Shown here in pieces: positions 1 to 8,702 of a stretch of 64,000 bases of DNA. The notes under the pieces were generated by a model that saw only the letters and a list, made by a program, of their open reading frames with translations, ran no database searches and was not told the origin of the DNA. Position 1 is the stretch's first letter; each line of letters begins with the position of its first letter. The DNA is from Poseidonocella pacifica (lineage in GTDB: Bacteria > Pseudomonadota > Alphaproteobacteria > Rhodobacterales > Rhodobacteraceae): positions 1 through 64,000 of the forward strand of contig NZ_FOJU01000003.1 in NCBI RefSeq assembly GCF_900111875.1, given 5' to 3'. The position numbers and the translations under genes are program-made.

Positions 1-101
1 GCGGCGCTGACGACAAGATCGAGGCGATGAAATCCGCCGGCATCACCGTCGCAGACAGCCCCGCCACACTCGGCGAAGCCGTGCTGAAGGCGATCGGCTG
101 A
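1..101 (+). CDS. mtkB: C-terminal fragment of an ADP-forming CoA-ligase alpha subunit, probably malate thiokinase MtkB (or SucD)
   Basis: Only the last 32 codons lie in the window; the reading frame enters from position 3 and stops with TGA at 99-101. The tail (..DKIEAMKSAGITVADSP.. followed by LGEAVLKAIG) is typical of the C terminus of SucD/MtkB proteins. Both families share this end, so it cannot separate them. The next gene on the same strand is PEP carboxylase, and mtkA-mtkB-ppc is the classical serine-cycle gene order, so malate-CoA ligase is favoured by context. The 121 bases before ppc show no clear terminator, so the two genes may be cotranscribed. Confidence 0.6.
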   Translation, partial: GADDKIEAMKSAGITVADSPATLGEAVLKAIG

Positions 102-222
102 AACTTTCGACATCCGGCGCGATCCTGCGGGGTCGCGCCCCTCCTGCTCTTGTTCGGTGGTTGATGTTAGCGCTAAAAGTCGGGCATACCGCGCTAGAGC
201 CAATCGGCTGACAGGAGGAACC

Positions 223-2952
223 ATGCTGAACCGCCCCCAAGACCACCGCCCGGTGAACGACGAACTCGCCGATGAAGGAATTCGCTTCCTCGGTCGTCTG
301 CTCGGAAACGTGCTCCACGCTCAGGAAGGCGGACAGGCCTTCGATCTGGTTGAGCGCATCCGCAAGGCCTCCCTAGAGTTTCACGACAGCCACAATGAAT
401 CGGCCTATAGTGCGTTGCAGGACATCATTTCCGACCTGCCGGAAACGCAGATGCTCCAGGCGCTCCGAGCGTTTTCATATTATCTCCACCTGCTCAACAT
501 CGCCGAGGATGAGGCACAGTTGCAATCGCAGCGTGCACACCGCGATACCAATATTCTGCGCGATCATCTCGACAAGGCCGAGGAGACGCTGCAGGGGCCC
601 TATGGCCTCGCGAATTTCTTCCGTCGCTGCCTCGTTAGCCCGGTTCTGACTGCTCATCCGACGGAGATCCGCAGGCAAAGCACCATGCGGGCCGAATTCT
701 CCGTTGCGCGTCTTCTGGATGATCGGGTCAAGGCCATCGCCACGGGAAGTCCGACCGAAGAGATCGACGCGGACATTGCCCGCGAAATTGAAATCCTGTG
801 GCAAACCCACCTCCTGCGCCGCTCCAAGCTTTCGGTACGCGACGAAATTCGCAACGGCCTCAACTATTTCAATCACACTTTTTTTGATGTGATCCCCAAA
901 CTTCACGGGATCGTGGAGACCAAGCTTGAGGCGGCAACCGGTGACCGGAGCTTGCAGGAGTTTTTGCGTGTCGGGAGTTGGATCGGAGGGGACCGCGATG
1001 GCAACCCCTTCGTCGAAGCGGACGTCCTGCGCGATGCTTTCCGCCTGCAGGCCGGTTTTGCAATTCGGCACTATCTGGATGAGTTGCACAAGCTTGGCTC
1101 CGAACTTTCCATGTCGACACGGGTCGTGCCGGTCAGTGCGGAGATCGAAGCGCTGTCGGCAGAATCGCCGGACGAGTCGCCGCATCGACAAGATGAGCCC
1201 TACCGGCGCGTTATCGTTGGCCTTTACGCCCGCCTTTCCGCCACCCTGCGCGACATCGTTCCAGGCGTAACGCTTCCCCGCGAAGCGCCCGATGCTGCCC
1301 CCTATGCGGGACCAGAAGAGTTTCTCGCGGATCTCGACCTGATCGACGCGTCCCTCCGCGCCAATCAGGCCCGAGCCACGGCCGAAGGGCGCCTGCTTTC
1401 TCTCCGGCGCAAAATCCAGAGCTTTGGCCTGCACCTTTCCACCGTGGATTTGCGTCAAAACTCAGCGGTACACGAGACAACCATCGCCGAACTCATCCGG
1501 GCGGTCGACCCCGACACGGATTACCTTGCCCTTGATGAGGATGGCCGCGTTGAACTGCTGTTGAAAGAACTTGGGTCGAAGCGAAACCTCGTGCGCGCCT
1601 ACCACCGGTATTCCGACGAGACCTGCAAGGAACTGGATGTATTCCACGCCGCGCGCGACACCCGCGCACGTTTTGGCCCGAAATCCATCATGATGTCGAT
1701 CATATCGAACTGTCAGTCGGTTTCAGATATGCTCGAATTGCTGGTTCTGCTCGAAGAGACCGGCCTCGCCCCCTCCGAAGGCAACGCCGGCCTGCAGGTC
1801 GTCCCCCTCTTCGAGACCATCGAAGACCTCAGAAATGGTTCGGACATCATGGCGAAGATGCTCGACATCCCGGCGTATCGAAAGGTGCTCGAAGCACAGA
1901 ACATGACGCAAGAGGTCATGCTCGGGTATTCCGATAGCAACAAGGACGGCGGCTACGTCACCTCGAACTGGGAGCTTTACAAGGCAGAGCGAAACCTCGT
2001 TGCCCTCTTCCGAGAAAAAGGATGCGCGCTTCGGCTGTTCCACGGTCGCGGCGGATCTGTCGGGCGTGGTGGCGGCCACGTACGGGATGCGATCCTGAGC
2101 CAGCCGGAGGGCGCGGTGGACGGCCAGATCCGCCTCACCGAACAAGGCGAAGTCATCTCCTCGCGCTATTCGCACCGGGAAATCGGGTTCACCCATCTTG
2201 AGACCATCGTTGCCGCGACAATCGATGCCTCCCTCTTCAACAAGGATGACAAGATCCGTCCGGAAGACGAGGCCATCCTCGACACGCTGTCGCAGACGGC
2301 CTTTGACACATATCGCGGCCTCGTCTTCGAAACGGAGGGGTTCGAAGATTTCTTCTGGTCCTCGACGATCATCAATGAGGTTGCTTCCCTCAACATCGGC
2401 TCCCGCCCGGCATCGCGTAGCAAGACCCGGTCAATCGCCTCGCTTCGGGCGATCCCTTGGGTGTTCAGTTGGGCGCAGTGCCGGATCATGCTTCCTGGCT
2501 GGTTTGGCTTCGGCACAGCGGTGACGAACTGGCTTGATGAAGGGGGCGATGCGCAAACACTCCAGCGCCTCTATGCCGATTGGCCTTTCTTCCGGACCCT
2601 CGTCTCCAAGATCGAAACCATCATGGGCAAGAGCGATATGGCGATTGCCGCCCATTACGCCGAGCTTGTGGAGGACGAGGCGCTTCGCGAACGGATCTTC
2701 TCCCGCATCGAGGCAGAATGGCAGCGCTCGCGCGATTGTGTCGAACTCATCACAGGCCGCAGCCTTGGTGCCGCATCCGACAGCGCCGCCCGCCCAGAGC
2801 ACCGGCGCCGGACGCCCTATCTAGATCCGCTGAACCACATGCAAGTGGCCTTGCTGCGCAAGCTTCGCTCCGGGGAAGATTCCGAGAAAGTACACCGTGG
2901 CTTGCTGCTTTCCATCAACGGGGTGGCCTCCGGCCTTCGTAACACAGGCTAA
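223..2952 (+). CDS. ppc: phosphoenolpyruvate carboxylase
   Basis: Adds bicarbonate to PEP to give oxaloacetate and phosphate; it is the anaplerotic and serine-cycle CO2-fixing step in the cytoplasm. The 909-residue length matches the family. Visible motifs are the catalytic-His region AHPTEIRRQ (His145), GYSDSNKDGG, the glycine-rich FHGRGGSVGRGGG and the conserved C-terminal ..GLRNTG. ATG 223 is chosen because AGGAGGAA lies just upstream (213-220); an in-frame extension to 157 has no such site and adds an unconserved leader. It follows a probable mtkB, which suggests a serine-cycle operon. A strong hairpin terminator follows the stop. Confidence 0.96.
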   Translation: MLNRPQDHRPVNDELADEGIRFLGRLLGNVLHAQEGGQAFDLVERIRKASLEFHDSHNESAYSALQDIISDLPETQMLQALRAFSYYLHLLNIAEDEAQLQSQRAHRDTNILRDHLDKAEETLQGPYGLANFFRRCLVSPVLTAHPTEIRRQSTMRAEFSVARLLDDRVKAIATGSPTEEIDADIAREIEILWQTHLLRRSKLSVRDEIRNGLNYFNHTFFDVIPKLHGIVETKLEAATGDRSLQEFLRVGSWIGGDRDGNPFVEADVLRDAFRLQAGFAIRHYLDELHKLGSELSMSTRVVPVSAEIEALSAESPDESPHRQDEPYRRVIVGLYARLSATLRDIVPGVTLPREAPDAAPYAGPEEFLADLDLIDASLRANQARATAEGRLLSLRRKIQSFGLHLSTVDLRQNSAVHETTIAELIRAVDPDTDYLALDEDGRVELLLKELGSKRNLVRAYHRYSDETCKELDVFHAARDTRARFGPKSIMMSIISNCQSVSDMLELLVLLEETGLAPSEGNAGLQVVPLFETIEDLRNGSDIMAKMLDIPAYRKVLEAQNMTQEVMLGYSDSNKDGGYVTSNWELYKAERNLVALFREKGCALRLFHGRGGSVGRGGGHVRDAILSQPEGAVDGQIRLTEQGEVISSRYSHREIGFTHLETIVAATIDASLFNKDDKIRPEDEAILDTLSQTAFDTYRGLVFETEGFEDFFWSSTIINEVASLNIGSRPASRSKTRSIASLRAIPWVFSWAQCRIMLPGWFGFGTAVTNWLDEGGDAQTLQRLYADWPFFRTLVSKIETIMGKSDMAIAAHYAELVEDEALRERIFSRIEAEWQRSRDCVELITGRSLGAASDSAARPEHRRRTPYLDPLNHMQVALLRKLRSGEDSEKVHRGLLLSINGVASGLRNTG

Positions 2953-2970
2953 ATCCGCCAGAGGGAAAGC

Positions 2971-3005
2971 GCCCGGCTTCGATCGGAGCCGGGCTTAAGT
3001 TTTCA
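2971..3005 (+). terminator. Rho-independent terminator of ppc
   Basis: Perfect 8-bp stem GCCCGGCT (2971-2978) / AGCCGGGC (2987-2994) with an 8-nt loop, followed by a moderately T-rich TTAAGTTTTC. It starts 18 nt after the ppc stop. Confidence 0.8.
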
Positions 3006-3025
3006 GAACCTGAAGTGAACGAAAT

Positions 3026-3058
3026 AGGGCCCCGCCAGACGGTGGGGCCCTTTTCTGT
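3026..3058. terminator. bidirectional terminator between convergent ppc and fdhA
   Basis: Perfect 8-bp stem AGGGCCCC (3026-3033) / GGGGCCCT (3044-3051). TTTTCTGTT follows on the plus strand and a short T run (ATTTCG) on the minus strand. It lies 25 nt beyond the fdhA stop and so ends the formate dehydrogenase transcript as well as backing up the ppc terminator. No fdsC/fdsD-type accessory gene sits between fdhA and this element. Confidence 0.75.
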
Positions 3059-3075
3059 TCAGCAGTTCGCGCAGC

Positions 3076-5853
3076 TCACTCTGCGGCTATGGCGTCGCTG
3101 TCCTTCTCGATCCGAACGGCCGAGTACTTGAATTCCGGGATCTTCCCGAATGGATCAAGCGCGGGGTTCGTCAGGATGTTCGCCGCCGCCTCGACATAGG
3201 CGAAGGGTAGAAAGACGTTATCCTCAGCCACCGCACGATCAGCCCGCACCATGACCCGGACCGAGCCGCGTCGCGTCGTCAGCCTGATCGTATCGCCCGC
3301 TTCGATGCCCATGCGCCGCAGTGTCCGCGGATGCATGGAGCAGTTGGCCTCTGGCTCGACCGCATCCAGAACGCTCGCACGGCGCGTCATCGACCCGGTA
3401 TGCCAATGCTCAAGTTGCCGCCCGGTGATCAGCACAAAGGGATACTCCGTATCGGGCCGCTCGTCCGGTGCGATGACGGAGGCCGGCGTGAACTTCGCAC
3501 GGCCCTCGGGGCGCGGGAAACCATCCCCGAAAACGATATCCTGACCGGGATCGTCCTCACTCAGTGAGGGATAGGTCACGGCGGATTGCTCGAGCCGGTC
3601 CCATGTGATGTTGTCGAGCGAGGCCATGTTAAGCTTCATCTCGGCAAAGACCTCACGCGGGTGCGTATAGCCCCAGTCGAGACCGAGACGTTTGGCCAGT
3701 TCGACTTCGATCCACCAATCCTCGCGGGCATCACCCGGAGGCGAGACAACGGGCCGGCCCATCTGTACCTGACGGTTCGTATTGGTCACGGTACCCGTCT
3801 TCTCCGCCCAGGCGCTGGACGGCAGGATGACATCGGCGTAGTTCGCCGTCTCCGTCAAGAAGATGTCCTGCACCACGAGATGATCGAGCTTGGCCAAGGC
3901 ATGGCGTGCATGTTCCACGTCGGGATCCGACATGGCCGGGTTTTCCCCCAGAATATACATGCCCTTGATATCGCCCGCGTGGATCGCATCCATGATCTCG
4001 ACGACCGTGAGACCCTTCTGATTACTGAAGTCCGGAGACTTCCAGACATCGGTGAAAGCAGATCGCACGCCATCATCGCTGACGGGTTGATAATCGGGCA
4101 GGAACATCGGGATCAGGCCGGCGTCGGAGGCCCCCTGAACGTTGTTCTGTCCACGCAGCGGGTGAAGCCCGGTGCCCGGACGCCCAACATGCCCCGTCAT
4201 CAGAGCAAGTGAGATGAGGCAACGCGAATTGTCAGTTCCATGAATGTGTTGGCTGACGCCCATGCCCCAGAAGATCATGCCAGCCTTGGCGGAAGCAAAG
4301 GTGCGGGCCACATCACGAAGCACTTCTGCTTCGATGCCGCAGATTTCCGCCATTTTCTCTGGCGTGAACTGCTTGAGATGCTCCTTCATCGCCGGCCAAT
4401 TCTCGGTATAGGCCTCGATATACTGCTGGTCGTAGAGCCCCTCTTCGACAATGACGTTCATGATGCCGTTGAGCATGGAGACGTCCGCCCCCGGCTTGAA
4501 CTGCAACATGTGCGAGGCATAGCGCTTCATGCCCTGTCCACGCGGATCCATGACGATCAGCTTGCCGCCCCGCTTTGCGAACTGTTTGAAGTAGGTCGCG
4601 GCGACGGGGTGGTTCTCCAATGGGTTGCACCCGATCATGATTGCCGCGTCGGCGTTCTTGATCTCGTTGAAGCTGGCCGTCACACCGCCCGAGCCGACGT
4701 TCTCCAGAAGTGCCGCCACAGAAGACGCGTGGCAAAGCCGTGTGCAGTGATCCACGTTGTTATGGCCAAAACCCTGCCGGATCATCTTCTGGAAGAGGTA
4801 CGCCTCTTCGTTCGAACACTTGGCCGAGCCAAAGCCCGCGATTTCCTTTCCGCGGCCCCTCATGCCCTTGGCTGCGAAGTCGAGCGCCTCATCCCACGTT
4901 GCTTCGCGGAAATGCGTGCCAAGGTTGGCAGGATCGACGTTGAGACCTTTTTCCGGGGCATCCTCGCGCCGGATCAACGGCTTGGTGAGACGATGGCCAT
5001 GCGCGATATAGTCAAAGCCGAACCGGCCCTTGACGCAAAGCCGACCTTCGTTCGCGGGGCCGTTGATGCCCTCCACGTACTTGATCTTGTTGTCCTTGAC
5101 CTTGAAGGAGATCTGGCAACCGACGCCGCAATAGGGGCATACGCTCTTGACCTCGCGGTCATAGTCCTGGCTATCGCCCCGCTGCTCTTCATCGACCACG
5201 GTTGCGGGCATGAGTGCACCCGTCGGACAGGCCTGAACGCATTCGCCGCAGGCAACACAGGTGCTGTCGCCCATGGGATCGTTCTGGTCAAAGACGATCT
5301 GCTCGCTCGCGCCACGCCCTGCCATCCCGATCACATCGTTGACCTGCACCTCACGGCAGGCGCGGACGCACAGGTTGCAGTGAATGCAGGCGTCGAGATT
5401 GACCCGCATGGCCACGTGGCTGGCATCCAGTAGCGGCACATGCTCGGCCTCGATCTGCGGAAACCGGCTTTCGGTCACGCCATTGAGTTCGGCCATATCC
5501 CAGAAGTGGGAGGAGCGGTCATGCGCCTCTTCCTTCTCCGGCTGGTCAGCAACAAGCAGTTCCATGACCATCTTGCGAGAGGTCTTGGCACGCTCGCTGT
5601 CTGTCTTGACCACCATTCCTTCGGAGGCGGGACGAATGCACGAAGCAACCAGAACCCGTTCACCCTCCACCTCGACCATACAGGCCCGACAGTTTCCATC
5701 AGGTCGATAGCCGGGGTCGGGTTTGTGGCAAAGGTGCGGGATCTTGAGGCCCCGCCCGTTCGCTGCTTCCCAGATTGTCCAGCCCTGCGGAACGGTGACA
5801 TCCTCTCCGTTGAGGTTAAAGGTCACCATTGTGATGTCTTGTGCGCCGTCCAT
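3076..5853 (-). CDS. fdhA: NAD-dependent formate dehydrogenase, catalytic alpha subunit (Mo/W-bis-PGD, iron-sulfur)
   Basis: Oxidises formate to CO2 and passes electrons through an Fe-S chain to the NADH-forming beta subunit. The 925 residues carry, in order: a plant-type [2Fe-2S] domain (Cys42, 55, 58, 72), a NuoG-like segment, two ferredoxin [4Fe-4S] motifs (CIHCNLCVRAC from Cys156; CVACGECVQAC from Cys199), the molybdopterin-domain cluster motif CPYCGVGC (from Cys239), and TRLCHASS, where Cys374 is the likely metal ligand (no selenocysteine). The ATG at 5853 lies one base after the fdhB stop and has a GGGGGGA Shine-Dalgarno; a longer in-frame start at 5925 would overlap fdhB by 71 bp. Architecture resembles Methylobacterium FDH1 (tungsten); the metal cannot be told from sequence. 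Confidence 0.95.
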   Translation of the reverse strand: MDGAQDITMVTFNLNGEDVTVPQGWTIWEAANGRGLKIPHLCHKPDPGYRPDGNCRACMVEVEGERVLVASCIRPASEGMVVKTDSERAKTSRKMVMELLVADQPEKEEAHDRSSHFWDMAELNGVTESRFPQIEAEHVPLLDASHVAMRVNLDACIHCNLCVRACREVQVNDVIGMAGRGASEQIVFDQNDPMGDSTCVACGECVQACPTGALMPATVVDEEQRGDSQDYDREVKSVCPYCGVGCQISFKVKDNKIKYVEGINGPANEGRLCVKGRFGFDYIAHGHRLTKPLIRREDAPEKGLNVDPANLGTHFREATWDEALDFAAKGMRGRGKEIAGFGSAKCSNEEAYLFQKMIRQGFGHNNVDHCTRLCHASSVAALLENVGSGGVTASFNEIKNADAAIMIGCNPLENHPVAATYFKQFAKRGGKLIVMDPRGQGMKRYASHMLQFKPGADVSMLNGIMNVIVEEGLYDQQYIEAYTENWPAMKEHLKQFTPEKMAEICGIEAEVLRDVARTFASAKAGMIFWGMGVSQHIHGTDNSRCLISLALMTGHVGRPGTGLHPLRGQNNVQGASDAGLIPMFLPDYQPVSDDGVRSAFTDVWKSPDFSNQKGLTVVEIMDAIHAGDIKGMYILGENPAMSDPDVEHARHALAKLDHLVVQDIFLTETANYADVILPSSAWAEKTGTVTNTNRQVQMGRPVVSPPGDAREDWWIEVELAKRLGLDWGYTHPREVFAEMKLNMASLDNITWDRLEQSAVTYPSLSEDDPGQDIVFGDGFPRPEGRAKFTPASVIAPDERPDTEYPFVLITGRQLEHWHTGSMTRRASVLDAVEPEANCSMHPRTLRRMGIEAGDTIRLTTRRGSVRVMVRADRAVAEDNVFLPFAYVEAAANILTNPALDPFGKIPEFKYSAVRIEKDSDAIAAE

Positions 5854-5854
5854 C

Positions 5855-7606
5855 TCAGCTATCCCCCCCTTCGAGGCTTTGCTCGGTATCGTACCCCATC
5901 GAGCGCGGTACGCTCCGGATGTCATCGGTAAAGTGTTTCATCGTCAAAAGGATCGGGTTCGGAGCCGCCTGCCCCAGACCGCAGATGGACGCATCCATCA
6001 TCACCCCGCAAAGCTCCGTCAGAAGATCCTCGTCCCAGGTCTCTTCTTCCATCAGCTTCACGGCTTTCTCGCAGCCCTTGCGGCATGGAGTGCACTGACC
6101 GCAACTTTCGTCCTCGAAGAAGCGCAGCATGTTAAGCGCCGCATCCTTCGCGCTGTCATGGTCCGACAGGACGACCACAGCCGCAGATCCGATGAAAGAG
6201 CCGTGGGGCTGCAGCGTGTCGAAGTCGAGCGGGATGTCATTCATGCTGGCTGGTAGAAGCCCGGAGGACGGACCACCCGGCTGATACGCCTTGAAGGTAT
6301 GGCCGTCGAGCATGCCGCCAGCCGCCTCGATGATATCCGTGATCGTCGATCCCGCCGGCAAGAGATGGACACCGGGAGCCTTTACCCGGCCCGAAACGGA
6401 ATAGCTGCGAAGCCCCTTGCGCCCGTTCTTTTCCGTCGAGCTCATGCACTCCGGCCCCTCGCGGCAGATCTTGGCCACCCAGTAGAGGGTCTCGATATTA
6501 TGCACGAGCGTCGGTTTGTCGAAGATCCCCACCTGCGCCACGTAAGGCGGGCGATGCCGTGGAAGGCCGCGCTTGCCTTCGATGGATTCGATCATCGCGC
6601 TTTCTTCGCCGCAGATATACGCGCCTGCACCGCGCCGCAGATCGATATAGCCCGGCTTCGCAAGGCCCGCAGCTTCGAGAGCTGCGATTTCACGGCGAAG
6701 GATCTCCAACACGACCGGGTATTCATCGCGCATGTAGATGAAGCATTTCTCCGCCTCGACGGCCCATGCCGCAATCAGCATGCCTTCGAGAAAGAGGTGG
6801 GGCGAGCGTTCGAGATAGTAGCGGTCCTTGAAGGTGCCCGGCTCTCCCTCGTCGCCATTCACGGCCAGATAGCGCGTTCCTGCATTGGCGCGCACGAACC
6901 CCCATTTCTTACCCGACGGGAATCCCGCGCCGCCAAGACCGCGCAACCCGCTGGCAAGGATCTTTTCCTGTACGTCTTCCCAGTTGCCATCGCGGCGCAA
7001 CTGCTCCAGCGCGGCATAGCCGCCCGCATCCCGGTAAGCGGTGAAGGTTTCGTAGTCAGTCATGACAGGATGGGTATGATCGCCCGCGATCGCTTCCTGC
7101 ACCTTCTCCGGCGTGGCGTGATCGATGTGGTTGTGCCCAAGCTCGAGAACCGGCGCCGTGTCGCAACGACCCATGCACGGCGCGCGCAGCACGCGGACCT
7201 CGGAGGGATCCATCCCGTTTTCGAGCGCCTGAAGCAATTGCTGTGATCCCGCAAGCTCACACGAAAGCGAGTCGCATACCCGGATGGTCAGCGCCGGCGG
7301 CGGCGTCTCGCCTTCCTTTACGACGTCGAAATGGGCATAGAACGTCGCGACCTCATATATTTCCGCCTGCGCAAGGCGCATTTCCTCGGCCAGCGCACGG
7401 ATGTGATCGGCCGAAAGATGGCCGAAACGGTCTTGAATCAAATGGAGAAATTCGATCAGAAGGTCGCGGCGGCGCGGGCGATCCCCGATCAGTGCACGGA
7501 CATCTTCGAGTGCCTCGTCACTGTACTGCCGTCCCTTGGGCGTGACCCGCCCTTTTCCCTTACCTTCTGTCTTCCAGATACCTTTACGGTCGTCCAACGG
7601 TGCCAT
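5855..7606 (-). CDS. fdhB: formate dehydrogenase beta subunit, NuoE-NuoF fusion (FMN, NADH-forming)
   Basis: Takes electrons from FdhA and reduces NAD+. The 583-residue protein fuses a NuoE-like thioredoxin-fold [2Fe-2S] domain (about residues 30-180; CDSLSC and APCMGRC) to a NuoF-like domain with the nucleotide/FMN loops GLGGAGFPSGKKW and GDEGEPGTFKDR and the [4Fe-4S] motif ESCGQCTPCRKGC near the C terminus. Two-domain beta subunits of this length are typical of Methylobacterium-type FDH1, whereas Fds enzymes have separate gamma and beta subunits. ATG 7606 has AGGAGGAA upstream. It is the first gene of the fdhBA operon; the promoter region is the 82-bp gap up to the LysR gene. Confidence 0.95.
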   Translation of the reverse strand: MAPLDDRKGIWKTEGKGKGRVTPKGRQYSDEALEDVRALIGDRPRRRDLLIEFLHLIQDRFGHLSADHIRALAEEMRLAQAEIYEVATFYAHFDVVKEGETPPPALTIRVCDSLSCELAGSQQLLQALENGMDPSEVRVLRAPCMGRCDTAPVLELGHNHIDHATPEKVQEAIAGDHTHPVMTDYETFTAYRDAGGYAALEQLRRDGNWEDVQEKILASGLRGLGGAGFPSGKKWGFVRANAGTRYLAVNGDEGEPGTFKDRYYLERSPHLFLEGMLIAAWAVEAEKCFIYMRDEYPVVLEILRREIAALEAAGLAKPGYIDLRRGAGAYICGEESAMIESIEGKRGLPRHRPPYVAQVGIFDKPTLVHNIETLYWVAKICREGPECMSSTEKNGRKGLRSYSVSGRVKAPGVHLLPAGSTITDIIEAAGGMLDGHTFKAYQPGGPSSGLLPASMNDIPLDFDTLQPHGSFIGSAAVVVLSDHDSAKDAALNMLRFFEDESCGQCTPCRKGCEKAVKLMEEETWDEDLLTELCGVMMDASICGLGQAAPNPILLTMKHFTDDIRSVPRSMGYDTEQSLEGGDS

Positions 7607-7666
7607 GGCTTCCTCCTAGCTGAGTGCAGGCTGCATTAAGGAGGTTGCATCGTCAATTCGCCTTTT

Positions 7667-7693
7667 CATAATGTACGATAACGTACGGTTATG
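7667..7693. promoter_or_regulatory. dyad upstream of the fdh operon, candidate LysR-type operator
   Basis: An inner perfect hairpin GTACG-ATAA-CGTAC (7673-7686) is flanked by CATAA and TTATG arms (7667-7671 / 7689-7693). It sits 61 bp upstream of the fdhB ATG and overlaps the LysR stop codon. A TTGACG hexamer further downstream could be a -35 element. Position and symmetry fit an activator site for the adjacent LysR protein; this assignment is inference. Confidence 0.4.
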
Positions 7694-8570
7694 ACGAGCG
7701 TGCCGCCTCCCGCAGCGCGATGAGCGCGGGAATGTTGGGGGCCCGGAGTGGCGTCACGAGGCAAACGGACTTCTCCACCACCGGGTCCACCAGCGGCAGA
7801 ACGACCGTGCCGGGCAGTTCGCCGAGGGAGTCGAGCAGCACGCGCGGCACGACCGTAGCGGCGGCGCCCTGTACCGCTGCTACCATCGGGGCAGTGAACC
7901 CGTTCGCCTCTCCCTGGAACCGTGGGGCAACGCCCAGATCTGAGAATACTCTATCAAGAATCCGCCGGTTTTGCATCTCCGGTTCCAACAGCCAGAGAGG
8001 AAGCTCCGCCGCCTCGCGCCATGTCACATCTCCCGACAGCCTCGGCGCCAGCTTTGTGGGGCATAGAAGAACATAGCTTTCCTCATAGAGAGGTTCGACC
8101 GTCATGAGGTCGGGCGACGCGCCCTCGGTATAGGTCAAACCGGCGTCATACCGTCCATCATCGACCCCCTGCTGGATGGACAGGGAAGTGGTGGACAGAA
8201 TCCGAACCTGCAGACCGGGATGCAACTCGCGCAAGCGGACCACCAGATGTGCCGCATAGGGAACTGCGGTGGGAATGACCCCAAGCGTGAGCCTGCCGGC
8301 CAATTCACCGCGCGCCGAGCGAACCTCCTGCTCCAGTACGCGAACCTCGGCTAGAATCTTGCGTGCGTGGGCGAGGATCGCCTCCCCCTCTGCCGTCAGG
8401 CCCTGAAACCTGTTGCCGCGTTTTACGATCGACGTGTCGAGCCTTGTTTCCAGTTGGCGGATGCGCATGGAGAAGGCGGGCTGTGACATCCCGCATTCCT
8501 CCGCCGCCCGGGCGAAATGCCGATGCCGCGCAAGTGCCGTTAGGCACCGTAGATCCCGCAAGTCAATCAT
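7689..8570 (-). CDS. LysR-family transcriptional regulator, likely controls formate dehydrogenase and/or the divergent ligase operon
   Basis: 293 residues from ATG 8570, which follows a GGGAGTGG Shine-Dalgarno; a longer in-frame extension to 8648 lacks similarity to the family. The N terminus is a classic LysR winged helix-turn-helix (MIDLRDLRCLTALARHRHFA, then AAEECGMSQPAFSMRIRQLE), followed by a periplasmic-binding-protein-like effector domain. It is codirectional with and immediately upstream of fdhBA and divergent from the sucC-like operon, so it may act on both sides. LysR regulators of formate dehydrogenase (FdsR) and of serine-cycle genes (QscR) are known families; which one this resembles cannot be decided by eye. 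Confidence 0.9.
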   Translation of the reverse strand: MIDLRDLRCLTALARHRHFARAAEECGMSQPAFSMRIRQLETRLDTSIVKRGNRFQGLTAEGEAILAHARKILAEVRVLEQEVRSARGELAGRLTLGVIPTAVPYAAHLVVRLRELHPGLQVRILSTTSLSIQQGVDDGRYDAGLTYTEGASPDLMTVEPLYEESYVLLCPTKLAPRLSGDVTWREAAELPLWLLEPEMQNRRILDRVFSDLGVAPRFQGEANGFTAPMVAAVQGAAATVVPRVLLDSLGELPGTVVLPLVDPVVEKSVCLVTPLRAPNIPALIALREAARSS

Positions 8571-8636
8571 CCTGCCACTCCCCCAAAAGTCTTTCTGCAA
8601 AGCCCTACGGTATCCTGCTAGGCTCAACCAGTCGCG

Positions 8637-8666
8637 TTGACACAACATGGCTCAGTGGTATACCAA
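8637..8666 (+). promoter_or_regulatory. sigma70-type promoter with dyad for the sucC-like operon
   Basis: TTGACA (8637-8642), 16-bp spacer and TATACC (8659-8664) make a good housekeeping promoter 37 bp before the sucC-like ATG. The -10 lies inside a perfect 10-bp palindrome TGGTATACCA (8657-8666), so a regulator bound there would compete with or contact RNA polymerase. Confidence 0.55.
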
Positions 8667-8702
8667 ACACCACAAGCAGACCAGCGGGAGGAGGCTGAAA
8701 GA

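Noticed and set aside
4240-5433. Plus-strand frame of about 397 codons opposite fdhA
   Set aside because: Antisense shadow of the iron-sulfur and molybdopterin coding region.
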